In this document: in pieces, positions 1 to 8,390 of the stretch | Position numbering within the stretch: the first letter of the stretch is position 1 | Layout of the letters: each line of letters starts with the position of its first letter | Assembly (NCBI GenBank): GCA_021731365.1 | Contig: JAKFXL010000004.1 | Span: forward strand, 1 to 64,000 | DNA from: Gammaproteobacteria bacterium | GTDB lineage: Bacteria; Pseudomonadota; Gammaproteobacteria; Tenderiales; Tenderiaceae | DNA: 64,000 nucleotides | Reading direction: 5' to 3' | Made by a program: the position numbers and the translations under genes | Notes under the pieces: model-generated | Told to the model about the DNA's origin: nothing | What the model saw: the letters and a program-made list of their open reading frames with translations, nothing else | Database searches by the model: none

Positions 1-125
1 GTTGGATCCTCTGTTGGCGCAACCGTCAACGATTCAATATTGTAACCCCTGGCAGAGAAAAGCCCCGCAACACGAGAGAGGGCACCCGATTCATTTTCCA
101 TCAAAATTGAGATTATATGACGCAT
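1..125 (-). CDS. ilvN: Acetolactate synthase small subunit, 5' part only
   Basis: This is the regulatory subunit of acetohydroxyacid synthase, which binds valine and activates the catalytic subunit. The first 41 codons are visible and open with [20 protein letters not shown], the start of an ACT domain. The gene runs off the left edge, so its length and stop are unknown. Its ATG lies only 4 nt after the ilvI stop, so the two are an operon and probably translationally coupled. The family assignment is firm because the N-terminus and the neighbour agree. Confidence 0.93.
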   Translation of the reverse strand, partial: MRHIISILMENESGALSRVAGLFSARGYNIESLTVAPTEDP

Positions 126-129
126 CAAA

Positions 130-1833
130 TTACACCAGAATCATTTCGTTCAAACCCGCACCATTTGGAATCATCGGGTAGACATTTTCGGACTGATCAG
201 TGACAAAATCGATGAAGACCAGACGATCCTTATACTTACCCACCGCATCCTGCAGCGCTGGTATCACATCCTCTTTTTTCTCAACACGGATGCCGATGTG
301 GCCATAGGCCTCTGTCAATTTAACAAAGTCAGGCAGCGCCTCCATATATGACATGGCGTAACGCCCCTGGTAGAAAAACTCCTGCCACTGGCGAACCATG
401 CCGAGAAAGCGATTGTTAAGGCAGATGATCTTAATTGGCAAACCGTACTGAAGACAGGTGGATAGCTCCTGAATGCACATCTGAATACTACCCTCCCCCG
501 TCACACAGGCAACCGTAGCACCGGGATTGGCAAACTGGGCCCCCATCGCTGCTGGCAGACCAAAACCCATCGTGCCCAAACCACCTGAGTTAATCCAACG
601 ATATGGTTTATCAAACTTATAGAACTGTGCCGCCCACATCTGATGTTGGCCCACATCCGAGGTGACAAAGGCATCACCTTTAGTCATCTTATACAGGCTC
701 TCAACCACATACTGAGGTTTAATCACATCGCCAGTCTGGTCGTACTTCAAACAGTCAACTGCGCGCCACTCGTCAATCTGCCTCCACCATTCGGCAAGAG
801 CCTTTTTATCAGGCTTCACGTCGGTCCCATCCAAAATGGCCAGCATCTCCTTAACAACACTGCTGACACCGCCCACAATAGGCACATCAACCTTGACATT
901 TTTGGAGATAGAGGCCGGATCGATATCAACATGAATGATCTGCGCCGTCGGGCAGAATTTTTCAATATTGCCCGTCACACGGTCATCAAAACGGGCACCG
1001 ATCGCAATTAAGACATCGCAATGGTGCATCGCCATGTTGGCTTCATAGTTACCATGCATACCCAACATGCCCAGAAACTGCTTATCAGTCGCCGGATAGC
1101 CGCCCAACCCCATCAGGGTGTTGGTGATCGGATAGCCCAACTTACGAACCATCTCCGTCAGGGGCTTGGCACCACGATCAAGGATAACGCCACCGCCAGT
1201 GTAAACCATGGGCCGTTTAGCCGACAGCATCAACTCCACTGCCTTCTGAATCTGACGTTTATTGCCTTTTTCTACCGGACTATAAGAACGTATTTTGACC
1301 CGTTTCGGATAGTGGTACTCACACCTGTCCGCAGTAACGTCTTTGGGTATATCAATCACAACAGGGCCGGGACGACCAGTAGTGGCGATATAAAACGCCT
1401 TCTTGATGGTCTCAGCCAGCAGCGTGACATCTTTAACCAAAAAATTATGTTTAACACAGGGCCGGGTAATACCAATAGAGTCAACTTCCTGAAAGGCGTC
1501 ATTGCCAATCATGTCAGTGGGCACCTGGCCAGTAAAAACCACCATTGGAATGGAGTCCATATAAGCAGTAGCGATACCCGTTACCGCGTTGGTGGCTCCG
1601 GGACCAGAGGTCACCAGCACCACACCTGGCTTGCCAGACGAACGGGCATAACCATCCGCAGCATGGGTTGCCGCCTGCTCATGACGCACTAAAATATGCT
1701 TCACCGCATCCTGCTGATACAGCGCATCGTATATATGCAGCACAGCCCCACCGGGGTAGCCAAAGATATATTCGACACCTTCATCCCTCAGACAGTGGGC
1801 GATGATTTCGGCACCAGTCAGTTCCACGTACAT
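130..1833 (-). CDS. ilvI: Acetolactate synthase large (catalytic) subunit
   Basis: Thiamine-diphosphate enzyme making acetolactate and acetohydroxybutyrate, the first common step of valine, leucine and isoleucine synthesis. The N-terminal ThDP half has the catalytic Glu in [18 protein letters not shown], and the C-terminal half has the cofactor motif starting at VTGEGSIQM and closing at ICLNN. The frame is open to 1893, but I choose the ATG at 1833 because the protein then begins [11 protein letters not shown] as in homologues and AGGAGAG stands directly before it. 567 residues is the usual size. The gene could equally be named ilvB. Confidence 0.95.
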   Translation of the reverse strand: MYVELTGAEIIAHCLRDEGVEYIFGYPGGAVLHIYDALYQQDAVKHILVRHEQAATHAADGYARSSGKPGVVLVTSGPGATNAVTGIATAYMDSIPMVVFTGQVPTDMIGNDAFQEVDSIGITRPCVKHNFLVKDVTLLAETIKKAFYIATTGRPGPVVIDIPKDVTADRCEYHYPKRVKIRSYSPVEKGNKRQIQKAVELMLSAKRPMVYTGGGVILDRGAKPLTEMVRKLGYPITNTLMGLGGYPATDKQFLGMLGMHGNYEANMAMHHCDVLIAIGARFDDRVTGNIEKFCPTAQIIHVDIDPASISKNVKVDVPIVGGVSSVVKEMLAILDGTDVKPDKKALAEWWRQIDEWRAVDCLKYDQTGDVIKPQYVVESLYKMTKGDAFVTSDVGQHQMWAAQFYKFDKPYRWINSGGLGTMGFGLPAAMGAQFANPGATVACVTGEGSIQMCIQELSTCLQYGLPIKIICLNNRFLGMVRQWQEFFYQGRYAMSYMEALPDFVKLTEAYGHIGIRVEKKEDVIPALQDAVGKYKDRLVFIDFVTDQSENVYPMIPNGAGLNEMILV

Positions 1834-1921
1834 CTCTCCTAAAAATCCCGTTCTCAACAAAAAAGGCTCCGATATACGGCACCTATGACACACGACACTT
1901 TGTCCTCAACACCAAGACAAT

Positions 1922-1942
1922 CCCGGCAAAGCATATGCCGGG
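1922..1942. other. Hairpin-forming inverted repeat upstream of ilvI
   Basis: CCCGGCA (1922-1928) and TGCCGGG (1936-1942) can pair as a 7-bp stem with a 7-nt loop. It sits about 90 nt before the ilvI start, in the 1834-2057 gap between the divergent ilvI and MIF-like genes. There is no following T-run on either strand. It could be an operator or a leader structure. Function is not shown. Confidence 0.3.
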
Positions 1943-2057
1943 TGCAAACACAGAAAATAAGGGGTCAAGTATAGCAGAACTTCCAAAAAAACGGCCACCT
2001 CAGAAATTTTGCACGACTATAATACAGGCTGTGCTTCTAACCGCAAACGGAACCTGT

Positions 2058-2405
2058 ATGCCCTATTTACTGCTGCAAACCAATGTTGAGATCCCCTCCG
2101 ATGGCGCAGAAACCCTATTAAAAAACCTATCCACTACCGTCGCCAAGGCCCTGGGCAAACCCGAAAGTTATGTCATGGTTGCGCTGGAAGGCAGTCGGCC
2201 CATGTTGTTTGCCGGCAATACTGAGCCAGCCGCCTACATTGAGTTAAAAAACATCGGCCTGGCGGAAACCACAACGTCTTCACTCTCCCGGACGCTTTGT
2301 GGCCTGATCGAACAGCAGCTGGAGATCAGCCAAGAGCGCATATATATAGAGTTCTCAAGCCCCGCCTCCCACCTTTGGGGCTGGAATGGTGAGACGTTCC
2401 AATAG
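2058..2405 (+). CDS. MIF-like tautomerase superfamily protein
   Basis: This small protein (115 residues) resembles macrophage migration inhibitory factor, a trimeric tautomerase whose N-terminal proline, exposed after Met removal, is the catalytic base. The frame is open from 1935, but the ATG at 2058 gives MPYLLLQTNVEI, placing Pro2 where the family needs it, and the usual MIF length of about 115. Conserved-looking segments are the central SYVMVAL strand and the C-terminal RIYIEFSS strand. The natural substrate of bacterial MIF homologues is unknown. It is divergent from ilvI and convergent with the gene at 2407, with 1 nt between stops. Confidence 0.85.
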   Translation: MPYLLLQTNVEIPSDGAETLLKNLSTTVAKALGKPESYVMVALEGSRPMLFAGNTEPAAYIELKNIGLAETTTSSLSRTLCGLIEQQLEISQERIYIEFSSPASHLWGWNGETFQ

Positions 2406-2406
2406 A

Positions 2407-3147
2407 CTATAGATCCCCAATGTTGGCCGACAAAAACTGCTCCACCTGTTCCCACGCCTCCTGCGCCCGGGCCTGGTTGTAACCTGGATAACGCGGATCC
2501 AAGAACCCATGCCCCGCACCCACGGTAATAAACCGGTTGATTGCGGACGATTTTCTCAGCGCCAGTTGGTATCCCTTTACGGTGGCGGCACTGATTTCAG
2601 CGTCATGCTCAGCAAAAACACCCAAAATCGGCGCACGCAGTTTATCCACATTTTTGCCATCTAAATCCATTTTTCCATACAACACCACGGTCGCGGCCAC
2701 CTGTTCCGGTGCTAACAGCGCCGCTTGAAATGATTGCCACCCCCCCAACCCAGCGCCAACCGTGGCGATAGCGCGCCGCGGTGCTGCCAGATACTTCAAC
2801 CCTGCCAGGACATCCTGTTTAATCCACTCGGGATCAACACTGCTCATAATCTCAGTGGCCAGTTTCATCTTGTCTGATGCACGGCCATCAAAGACATCTA
2901 TCGCCAACACCCGGTATCCCTTCGCTGCCCACCGATCGGCCCACTGTCGCATCGTGCCATCAAACCCCCAGCGATCATGGAGCAGCAGGATCGCCCGGCC
3001 AGAATCCTCAGGCCCCGCCACATACCCTTGCAAAGTGGTGCCAATGGCTGTATTCAGCGTCACCGGCTGACCACCCTCTGCTGCCTGCACCAGTTGCAAA
3101 GGCAGAAAAAGAGACAGCAGACCCCATATAAACACCGTTCGCAACAT
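2407..3147 (-). CDS. Exported dienelactone hydrolase-like protein lacking the nucleophile
   Basis: Alpha/beta-hydrolase fold protein of 246 residues with a cleavable signal peptide (hydrophobic 5-20, ending VQAA). It matches the dienelactone hydrolase family around LLLHDRWGF (about 55-62), the elbow ATVGAGLGGW (128-137), VFAEHDAEI (Asp182) and GAGHGFLDPRYPGY (His213). The usual elbow is GxCxGG; here residue 133 is Gly, so the catalytic Cys (or a Ser) is absent while Asp and His remain. It may be a pseudoenzyme or use other chemistry. The substrate is unknown. Confidence 0.8.
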   Translation of the reverse strand: MLRTVFIWGLLSLFLPLQLVQAAEGGQPVTLNTAIGTTLQGYVAGPEDSGRAILLLHDRWGFDGTMRQWADRWAAKGYRVLAIDVFDGRASDKMKLATEIMSSVDPEWIKQDVLAGLKYLAAPRRAIATVGAGLGGWQSFQAALLAPEQVAATVVLYGKMDLDGKNVDKLRAPILGVFAEHDAEISAATVKGYQLALRKSSAINRFITVGAGHGFLDPRYPGYNQARAQEAWEQVEQFLSANIGDL

Positions 3148-3344
3148 TTAAGAATCTCCCACAATAGAGGCTGACCCCATCAAAAAACAGATAACTATTC
3201 CCCAGGATTGCAACTTACCATATGCCTGCAGATTTCCCATCTATTAGCTAGATTATTTAAACCTTAATCGTGCTACAGTCTGCCAGCAGTGCCATACACA
3301 CCATCAGCTCAGACCGGACAACCACGGGAAAGGGATGCCTCTAC

Positions 3345-4661
3345 ATGAACAAATTTGCAGCAGTTTTCACCCTTATTACTCTCTCCACCACCCTTTTTAC
3401 ACCCACCATCTCAGCCCACGAGACAATCGATGGTTGGCAGCGTATCAACGCACCACAGCATGCCACCGTCAAACTCAACGGTGTTGATCGAGAGATCCAC
3501 CCTGGCTGTGCCTTTGCCGGTGATGATTACTCCTTTTACTTTAAAAAGGGCAAAAGTGACAAGCTCGCCATCCTCTTCAACGGTGGTGGCGCTTGCTGGA
3601 ACAGCACAACATGTCTGGCCTCACTTAACTCACCCGCACCCAGTTACGTACCCTCTGATGAGTTTGCAAACAGCAATCCCCTACTTCAGGATGGTATGTT
3701 AAATCTAAGCAATCCTGACAATCCCTATAAAGATTGGAACATCGCCTTTCTCCCCTACTGCACTGGCGACATCCATTTTGGCTCCAAGGATACGCTCTAC
3801 CCAACAGGTCCCAGTAGCGGTCAGACCATCCGCCACCGCGGTTTTGATAACTTTTTGTACGCCAGAGAGTGGCTTAAAAGCCGACTGGAGGATAAACACG
3901 CTTCTAAAAAACGTCACCACGAGAAAAAACGACGTCATGGTGCCAAATCCAACGAAAAAGCAGATAAAGAGCAGGGTATAGAGCAGGTTTTAGTGGTGGG
4001 ATCCAGTGCCGGGGCCTACGGCGCGATCCTTAACTATCCCTACATTAAAGATGCCTTCCCTGACGCCCAGGGTTATGTGCTCGCCGATGGCGGAAGCGGT
4101 GTATTTGTTGACAGCATGTTACAGGCGGCCATCCGTGGCCCTAACTCCTCCTGGAACTTTGATGCCAATCTCTCCCCATCGGTGCCCGGCCTGAGCAGTG
4201 TCACTTCACTCGGTGCCAACGGCTTCACACCAGCAGTCTACTCACTCATCACCAACCACTATCCTGACGACAGATTTGCCCAGTACACCACGGTGCATGA
4301 TGTGATCCAGACCCTCTTCCACAATGTCATGACCAATAGCAGTGACATCACACAATGGAATAATCTGACACCTGCTACCTTTGCCACCTGGACCACCGGC
4401 ATGTTGACCAACAGCTATACCCAGGCCGCCTCACCCAACTATCGCTTTTTTATCGCCCCTGGCTGCCAACACACTATCCTGCGCTCACCCACCATGTACT
4501 CAAGCCAAACGGTGGGCGGTACCACGTTTTTGGAGTGGATGAAGGGGCTGTCCAGCGATAAAAACAAATACGGTTGGGACAATCTGAGCTGTACCGATAC
4601 TGGCTGCCAGTTCCAACCCCTGTCACCGGCACAGATCAACGCCTGTCTGACAGCCCCGTAA
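3345..4661 (+). CDS. Secreted pectinacetylesterase/Notum-family hydrolase
   Basis: A 438-residue alpha/beta hydrolase resembling pectin acetylesterases and Notum, which remove acyl groups from polysaccharides or proteins. The frame opens at 3270; the ATG at 3345 is chosen because it yields a signal peptide (MNKFAAVFTLITL to ISA) and GGGAAAGGG-type purine-rich sequence precedes it. Visible motifs are the oxyanion-hole segment FNGGGACW (about 78-85), the nucleophile elbow VVGSSAGAYG and a late His in APGCQHTIL. A very basic Lys/His/Arg-rich insert (about 183-212) interrupts the domain before the elbow. Substrate unknown. Confidence 0.8.
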   Translation: MNKFAAVFTLITLSTTLFTPTISAHETIDGWQRINAPQHATVKLNGVDREIHPGCAFAGDDYSFYFKKGKSDKLAILFNGGGACWNSTTCLASLNSPAPSYVPSDEFANSNPLLQDGMLNLSNPDNPYKDWNIAFLPYCTGDIHFGSKDTLYPTGPSSGQTIRHRGFDNFLYAREWLKSRLEDKHASKKRHHEKKRRHGAKSNEKADKEQGIEQVLVVGSSAGAYGAILNYPYIKDAFPDAQGYVLADGGSGVFVDSMLQAAIRGPNSSWNFDANLSPSVPGLSSVTSLGANGFTPAVYSLITNHYPDDRFAQYTTVHDVIQTLFHNVMTNSSDITQWNNLTPATFATWTTGMLTNSYTQAASPNYRFFIAPGCQHTILRSPTMYSSQTVGGTTFLEWMKGLSSDKNKYGWDNLSCTDTGCQFQPLSPAQINACLTAP

Positions 4662-4673
4662 AACAGACCGGCC

Positions 4674-4697
4674 GGGCGGGTGTTTATGCACCCGCCC
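4674..4697. terminator. Strong hairpin between convergent genes
   Basis: GGGCGGGTG (4674-4682) pairs perfectly with CACCCGCCC (4689-4697) around a 6-nt loop. It lies just after the stop of the secreted hydrolase (+) and just after the metE stop (-), so it can end transcription from both sides. No T-run follows on either strand, so termination strength is uncertain. Confidence 0.6.
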
Positions 4698-4706
4698 GCT
4701 TCCCAA

Positions 4707-7004
4707 TCAACCCACCTTTTGATAACCATACTCCTGGCGCAAACTATGGGCCGCCGCCACCATGCGTTGCAGCGCGGCATCAACCTCGGGCCACTGCCGC
4801 GTTTTCAGACCACAATCGGGATTCACCCAGAGCCGCTCCACCGCGATGTGTGCGGTCGCTTTTTGCATTAACAAAACCATCTCAGCGATTGTAGGCACAT
4901 TGGGCGTATGGATGTCATACACCCCCGGACCGATGCCATTGGGATAATGAAACCGCTCAAACACCTCCAGCAACTCCATGTCAGAGCGTGATGTCTCGAT
5001 GGTGATCACATCCGCATCCATCGCCGCAATCGCCGCCATGATGTCGTTGAACTCCGAGTAACACATGTGGGTATGGATCTGCGTCTCATCGGCCACCACC
5101 GCCGCCGTGACCTTAAAGGCCCGCACCGCCCAATCGAGATAGTGCTGCCAGTCCGCCTGACGTAGCGGCAACCCCTCGCGCAGGGCCGCCTCATCGATCT
5201 GAATCACCTTGATGCCCGCCCGTTCAAGATCGGCCACCTCATCACGCAGGGCAAAGGCAATCTGCAGACAGCTCGTGGCGCGGGGCTGGTCATCACGCAC
5301 AAAGGACCAGTTGAGGATCGTCACCGGCCCCGTCAACATCCCTTTCATTGGCTTTTTGGTCAGCGACTGGGCATAACGCGCCCACTCTACGGTCATGGCA
5401 GCGGGACGACTCACATCACCATAGATGATGGGGGGTTTAACACAGCGTGAACCGTAGGATTGCACCCAGCCGTTCTGGGTGAAGGCAAACCCCTCCAGCT
5501 GCTCGCCAAAATACTCCACCATGTCATTACGTTCCGCTTCGCCATGGACCAGCACATCCAGCCCCAGTTGTTCCTGTGCACCCACAGCAAAGGCGATCTC
5601 CTCACGCATGCTCGCCTGATAAACAGCGGGTGTGATACCCCCCTGTTTGTACTGCTGGCGAATCTGGCGTATCGCCGCCGTCTGCGGAAAGGAGCCAATA
5701 GTAGTGGTCGGAAACAGCGGCAGCTTGAGCCACGCCTGTTGCACAACGCTCCTGACAGAATAGGGTGAATCACGCTCGGTCAACGCCTCATCAAACGCCT
5801 CCAGCCGCGCCTTGACCTCAGTTTTATGGATCCGCCTCGACGCTTTGCGTGCCTGGCAGAGGCGGGCTGAATGGTCCAGCGCCTCGGCCACCGCTGTCAC
5901 ACCCTCGCACAAGGCCCGTTTGATCACCGCCAGCTCATCCAGCTTCTGCAGTGCAAAGGCGAGCCATGACTTGATCTCCGGCTCCAGCTTAACCTCATGG
6001 GCAAGATCCACCGGCACATGCAGCAGCGAACAAGAGGGGGCGATCCAGAGCCGCTCCCCGAGCTGCGCCTTAAGCGGGGCCAGCCACTGCACCAGCTGCG
6101 CCAGATCACTGCGCCAGATGTTGCGACCATCCACCACCCCCAGCGAGAGCACCTTGTAGTTGGGCAACCAACTCAATACCGCCGCCACCTCCTCCGGCGC
6201 CCTTACTGCATCGATATGAATACCAGCCACCGGCAGACGACAGAGGGTGGTGAGGTTGTCACGCAGTGGTCCAAAATAGGTGGTCAGCAGCTGTTTTATC
6301 CCGCGTGACTGCAACCGTGTATAGACTGCTTCGAAGGCCGTGCGCCACGCCTGCGGCAGATCCAGCGCCAGGATAGGTTCATCCATCTGTACCCACTCAA
6401 CACCGCTGCGCTCCAGCCGTTGCAGGATCTCGCCATAGACCGGCAGCAACGCCTCCAGCAGTTGCAACTTGTCAAAATCCGCCCCCTTGCCCTTTGCCAG
6501 CCAGAGATAACTCAAAGGCCCCAGCAAGACCGGCTTGACCCGAAACCCCAACGCCTGCGCCTCCGCCACCTCATTAAACAGCTTGTTGGATGAGAGTTTA
6601 AATTTCTGCTCAGCCACCAGCTCCGGCACAATGTAGTGGTAGTTGGTATCAAACCATTTGGTCATCTCGCAGGCGTTGACCGGCTCCCCACCCGGGGCGC
6701 GACCCCGCGCCATGCGGAAATAGGTGGTGATGTCGACCTCCGCGCCAAACCAGTGAAAACGCTGCGGCACAACCCCCAGGGTGGCCGACATATCCAGCAC
6801 CTGGTCATACCAGGAGAAGTCGCCCACCGGCAGCAGCTCCACCCCCGCCGCCGCCTGCTGCTGCCAGTGCTGCGCCCGCAACCGCTGCCCCAGCTGCTCG
6901 AGCTCGGCAAACTCACTATCGCCACGCCAATACTGCTCCAGCGCCCGCTTCAACTCACGCTGTGCACCAATACGCGGAAAGCCCAAATTGTGTTGAATCG
7001 TCAT
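4707..7004 (-). CDS. metE: Cobalamin-independent methionine synthase
   Basis: Transfers a methyl group from 5-methyltetrahydropteroyl-triglutamate to homocysteine without vitamin B12. The protein has the normal 765-residue length. The N-terminal half starts [20 protein letters not shown], and the C-terminal half carries the zinc/homocysteine site residues in HTHMCYSEF and the late Cys in NPDCGLKTR. It is divergent from metR, its usual activator, with a MetR-type site between them. The B12 riboswitch in this locus sits after metR and does not control this gene. Confidence 0.97.
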   Translation of the reverse strand: MTIQHNLGFPRIGAQRELKRALEQYWRGDSEFAELEQLGQRLRAQHWQQQAAAGVELLPVGDFSWYDQVLDMSATLGVVPQRFHWFGAEVDITTYFRMARGRAPGGEPVNACEMTKWFDTNYHYIVPELVAEQKFKLSSNKLFNEVAEAQALGFRVKPVLLGPLSYLWLAKGKGADFDKLQLLEALLPVYGEILQRLERSGVEWVQMDEPILALDLPQAWRTAFEAVYTRLQSRGIKQLLTTYFGPLRDNLTTLCRLPVAGIHIDAVRAPEEVAAVLSWLPNYKVLSLGVVDGRNIWRSDLAQLVQWLAPLKAQLGERLWIAPSCSLLHVPVDLAHEVKLEPEIKSWLAFALQKLDELAVIKRALCEGVTAVAEALDHSARLCQARKASRRIHKTEVKARLEAFDEALTERDSPYSVRSVVQQAWLKLPLFPTTTIGSFPQTAAIRQIRQQYKQGGITPAVYQASMREEIAFAVGAQEQLGLDVLVHGEAERNDMVEYFGEQLEGFAFTQNGWVQSYGSRCVKPPIIYGDVSRPAAMTVEWARYAQSLTKKPMKGMLTGPVTILNWSFVRDDQPRATSCLQIAFALRDEVADLERAGIKVIQIDEAALREGLPLRQADWQHYLDWAVRAFKVTAAVVADETQIHTHMCYSEFNDIMAAIAAMDADVITIETSRSDMELLEVFERFHYPNGIGPGVYDIHTPNVPTIAEMVLLMQKATAHIAVERLWVNPDCGLKTRQWPEVDAALQRMVAAAHSLRQEYGYQKVG

Positions 7005-7059
7005 CCCCTGCTCCTATGGCTATGATTAAGTTGCAGTGAGTATGGAGCGCCGTTAGAAT

Positions 7060-7072
7060 TGAATCAATTTCA
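7060..7072. promoter_or_regulatory. Predicted MetR binding site
   Basis: TGAATCAATTTCA is an exact match to the published MetR consensus TGAA-N5-TTCA and lies in the 101-bp gap between the divergent metE and metR genes. By family knowledge it would serve homocysteine-responsive activation of metE and autoregulation of metR. Confidence 0.7.
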
Positions 7073-7105
7073 CAATACTTGTAATTATCATTAGAGAATC
7101 TAATA

Positions 7106-7996
7106 ATGTTTATCGAAATTCGCCACCTGCGTAGCCTCCAGGCGATCGAGCAGAGCGGCAGTCTGGCACGGGCTGCCGAGACCCTGCACCTCACCCAGTC
7201 GGCCCTCTCGCACCAGATCAAAGCGCTTGAAAACTACTTTGATACCGCGCTGTTTCTTCGCAGCACCAAGCCGCTCAAGCTCACCCATGCCGGGCAAAAG
7301 CTGGTGGATGTGGCCCATCAGGTGCTGCCCGATATCACCACACTGGAGGCCGATCTGCACCGCATGGCCAAAGGAGAAGCGGGACGGCTCCACATCGCCA
7401 TCGAGTGTCACGCCTGCTTTGAATGGCTGCTACCGGTGCTCGACAGCTACCGCCAGCAGTGGCCCGAGGTCGAGGTGGATATCCGCATCGATGTCAGCTT
7501 TAACCCGATCCCCGCGATTCAGAAGGGCGAGATCGACCTGCTCATCAGCTCCGACCCGGTCGCTAACCCCGATATCGTCTTCAAACCACTCTTCACCTAC
7601 GCCCCGCTGCTGGTGGCCGCCGCTGGCCACCCGCTGGCCGGCAAAAAATTCATCGAACCGGCGGACCTGGCCGACCAGACCCTGATCACCTACCCGGTAA
7701 AACGGGAGCGTCTGGATATCTTTACCCGTTTTCTCCAACCCGCTGGCATCGAACCCGCCACCATCCGCCAGAGCGAACTCACCGCCGTGATCCTGCTGCT
7801 GGTGGCCAGCCAGCGCGGCGTCGCCGTTCTGCCCGACTGGGTGCTGCGCGAGTCACTACAAAAAAACAGCCTGATCACCCGACCCCTGGGCAAAAACGGC
7901 ATGTCAGGGCAGCTCTACGCGGCCGTTCGCAGCAGTGACCAGCACGCCAGATTTATCACCGACTTCATCGCTTTGGCGCAACAAGGCAACCCATAA
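7106..7996 (+). CDS. metR: LysR-type regulator of methionine genes
   Basis: A 296-residue LysR-family regulator. The winged helix-turn-helix spans about residues 1-62 (IRHLRSLQAIEQSGSLARAA, then LTQSALSHQIKALE), followed by a periplasmic-binding-like effector domain from about 90 to 290. The N-terminus MFIEIRHLRSL and the divergent arrangement with metE are characteristic of MetR, which uses homocysteine as co-activator. A consensus MetR site lies immediately upstream. Confidence 0.93.
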   Translation: MFIEIRHLRSLQAIEQSGSLARAAETLHLTQSALSHQIKALENYFDTALFLRSTKPLKLTHAGQKLVDVAHQVLPDITTLEADLHRMAKGEAGRLHIAIECHACFEWLLPVLDSYRQQWPEVEVDIRIDVSFNPIPAIQKGEIDLLISSDPVANPDIVFKPLFTYAPLLVAAAGHPLAGKKFIEPADLADQTLITYPVKRERLDIFTRFLQPAGIEPATIRQSELTAVILLLVASQRGVAVLPDWVLRESLQKNSLITRPLGKNGMSGQLYAAVRSSDQHARFITDFIALAQQGNP

Positions 7997-8050
7997 ACAG
8001 CCCTGAAATAGCACTTGCCCCCCGCTTTTTTATCGTATATCTTGTGCCAA

Positions 8051-8248
8051 GGCTTCGGTTGAGACACAAGATGTTGTGCTCATATCCATAGGGAACCCGG
8101 TGTAAATCCGGGACTGTCGCGCAGCGGTAAAGGGGAACAGAGACCACCGGCATTATGCCAGGCACCGTCCAAATAGACGGCAAGCTGTGGTCCGAGGTGA
8201 ATCACTATCAGTGGTTCGTGCCCCTAAGTCCGAATACCTGCCGAGGCC
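8051..8248 (+). promoter_or_regulatory. Cobalamin (AdoCbl) riboswitch
   Basis: The element holds the conserved cobalamin core: GGAACCCGGTGTAAATCCGG, then ACTGTCGCGCAGCGGTAA at about 8110-8130, and the 3' B12-box-like AAGTCCGAATACCTGCC at 8226-8242. The outer helix P1 is visible as GGCTTCGG (8051-8058) pairing with CCGAGGCC (8241-8248) with one G-U. It lies between metR and nrdA on the nrdA strand. B12 would be expected to turn down the downstream class I ribonucleotide reductase. Confidence 0.93.
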
Positions 8249-8299
8249 GTCATCACAACCGTGATGTAACACCCGGATCTCGCGTCAAGGTCACAGGGT

Positions 8300-8347
8300 G
8301 GAGAGCAGCCACACCTTCTGATCGGGGCCCTCCCCTTTTTGCTCTCC
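8300..8347 (+). terminator. Candidate expression platform of the riboswitch
   Basis: A short hairpin GGGG (8324-8327)/CCCC (8332-8335) is followed by TTTTT (8336-8340), resembling an intrinsic terminator. It is nested inside a second possible stem, GGAGAGCA (8300-8307) with TGCTCTCC (8340-8347), whose right arm takes the last T of the run. Further on, GGTCCC (8363-8368) could pair with the ribosome binding region GGGAACC (8384-8390) with one bulge. Which switch is used is not decided by sequence. Confidence 0.45.
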
Positions 8348-8390
8348 CCTCTCACTTTGCGCGGTCCCCTAACTTACTGACGAGGGAACC

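Noticed and set aside
1021-1692. A 223-codon plus-strand frame opposite ilvI
   Set aside because: It is antisense to well-conserved ilvI codons; its protein looks like random translation.
2642-2650. Further TTATCCACA DnaA-box matches (here and near 50784)
   Set aside because: These are single boxes inside coding genes, expected by chance; only the paired intergenic boxes at 49184-49206 are kept.
7005-7105. B12 riboswitch control of metE
   Set aside because: No cobalamin core is present in the metE leader. The gap is only 101 bp and holds a MetR site; the riboswitch faces nrdA.
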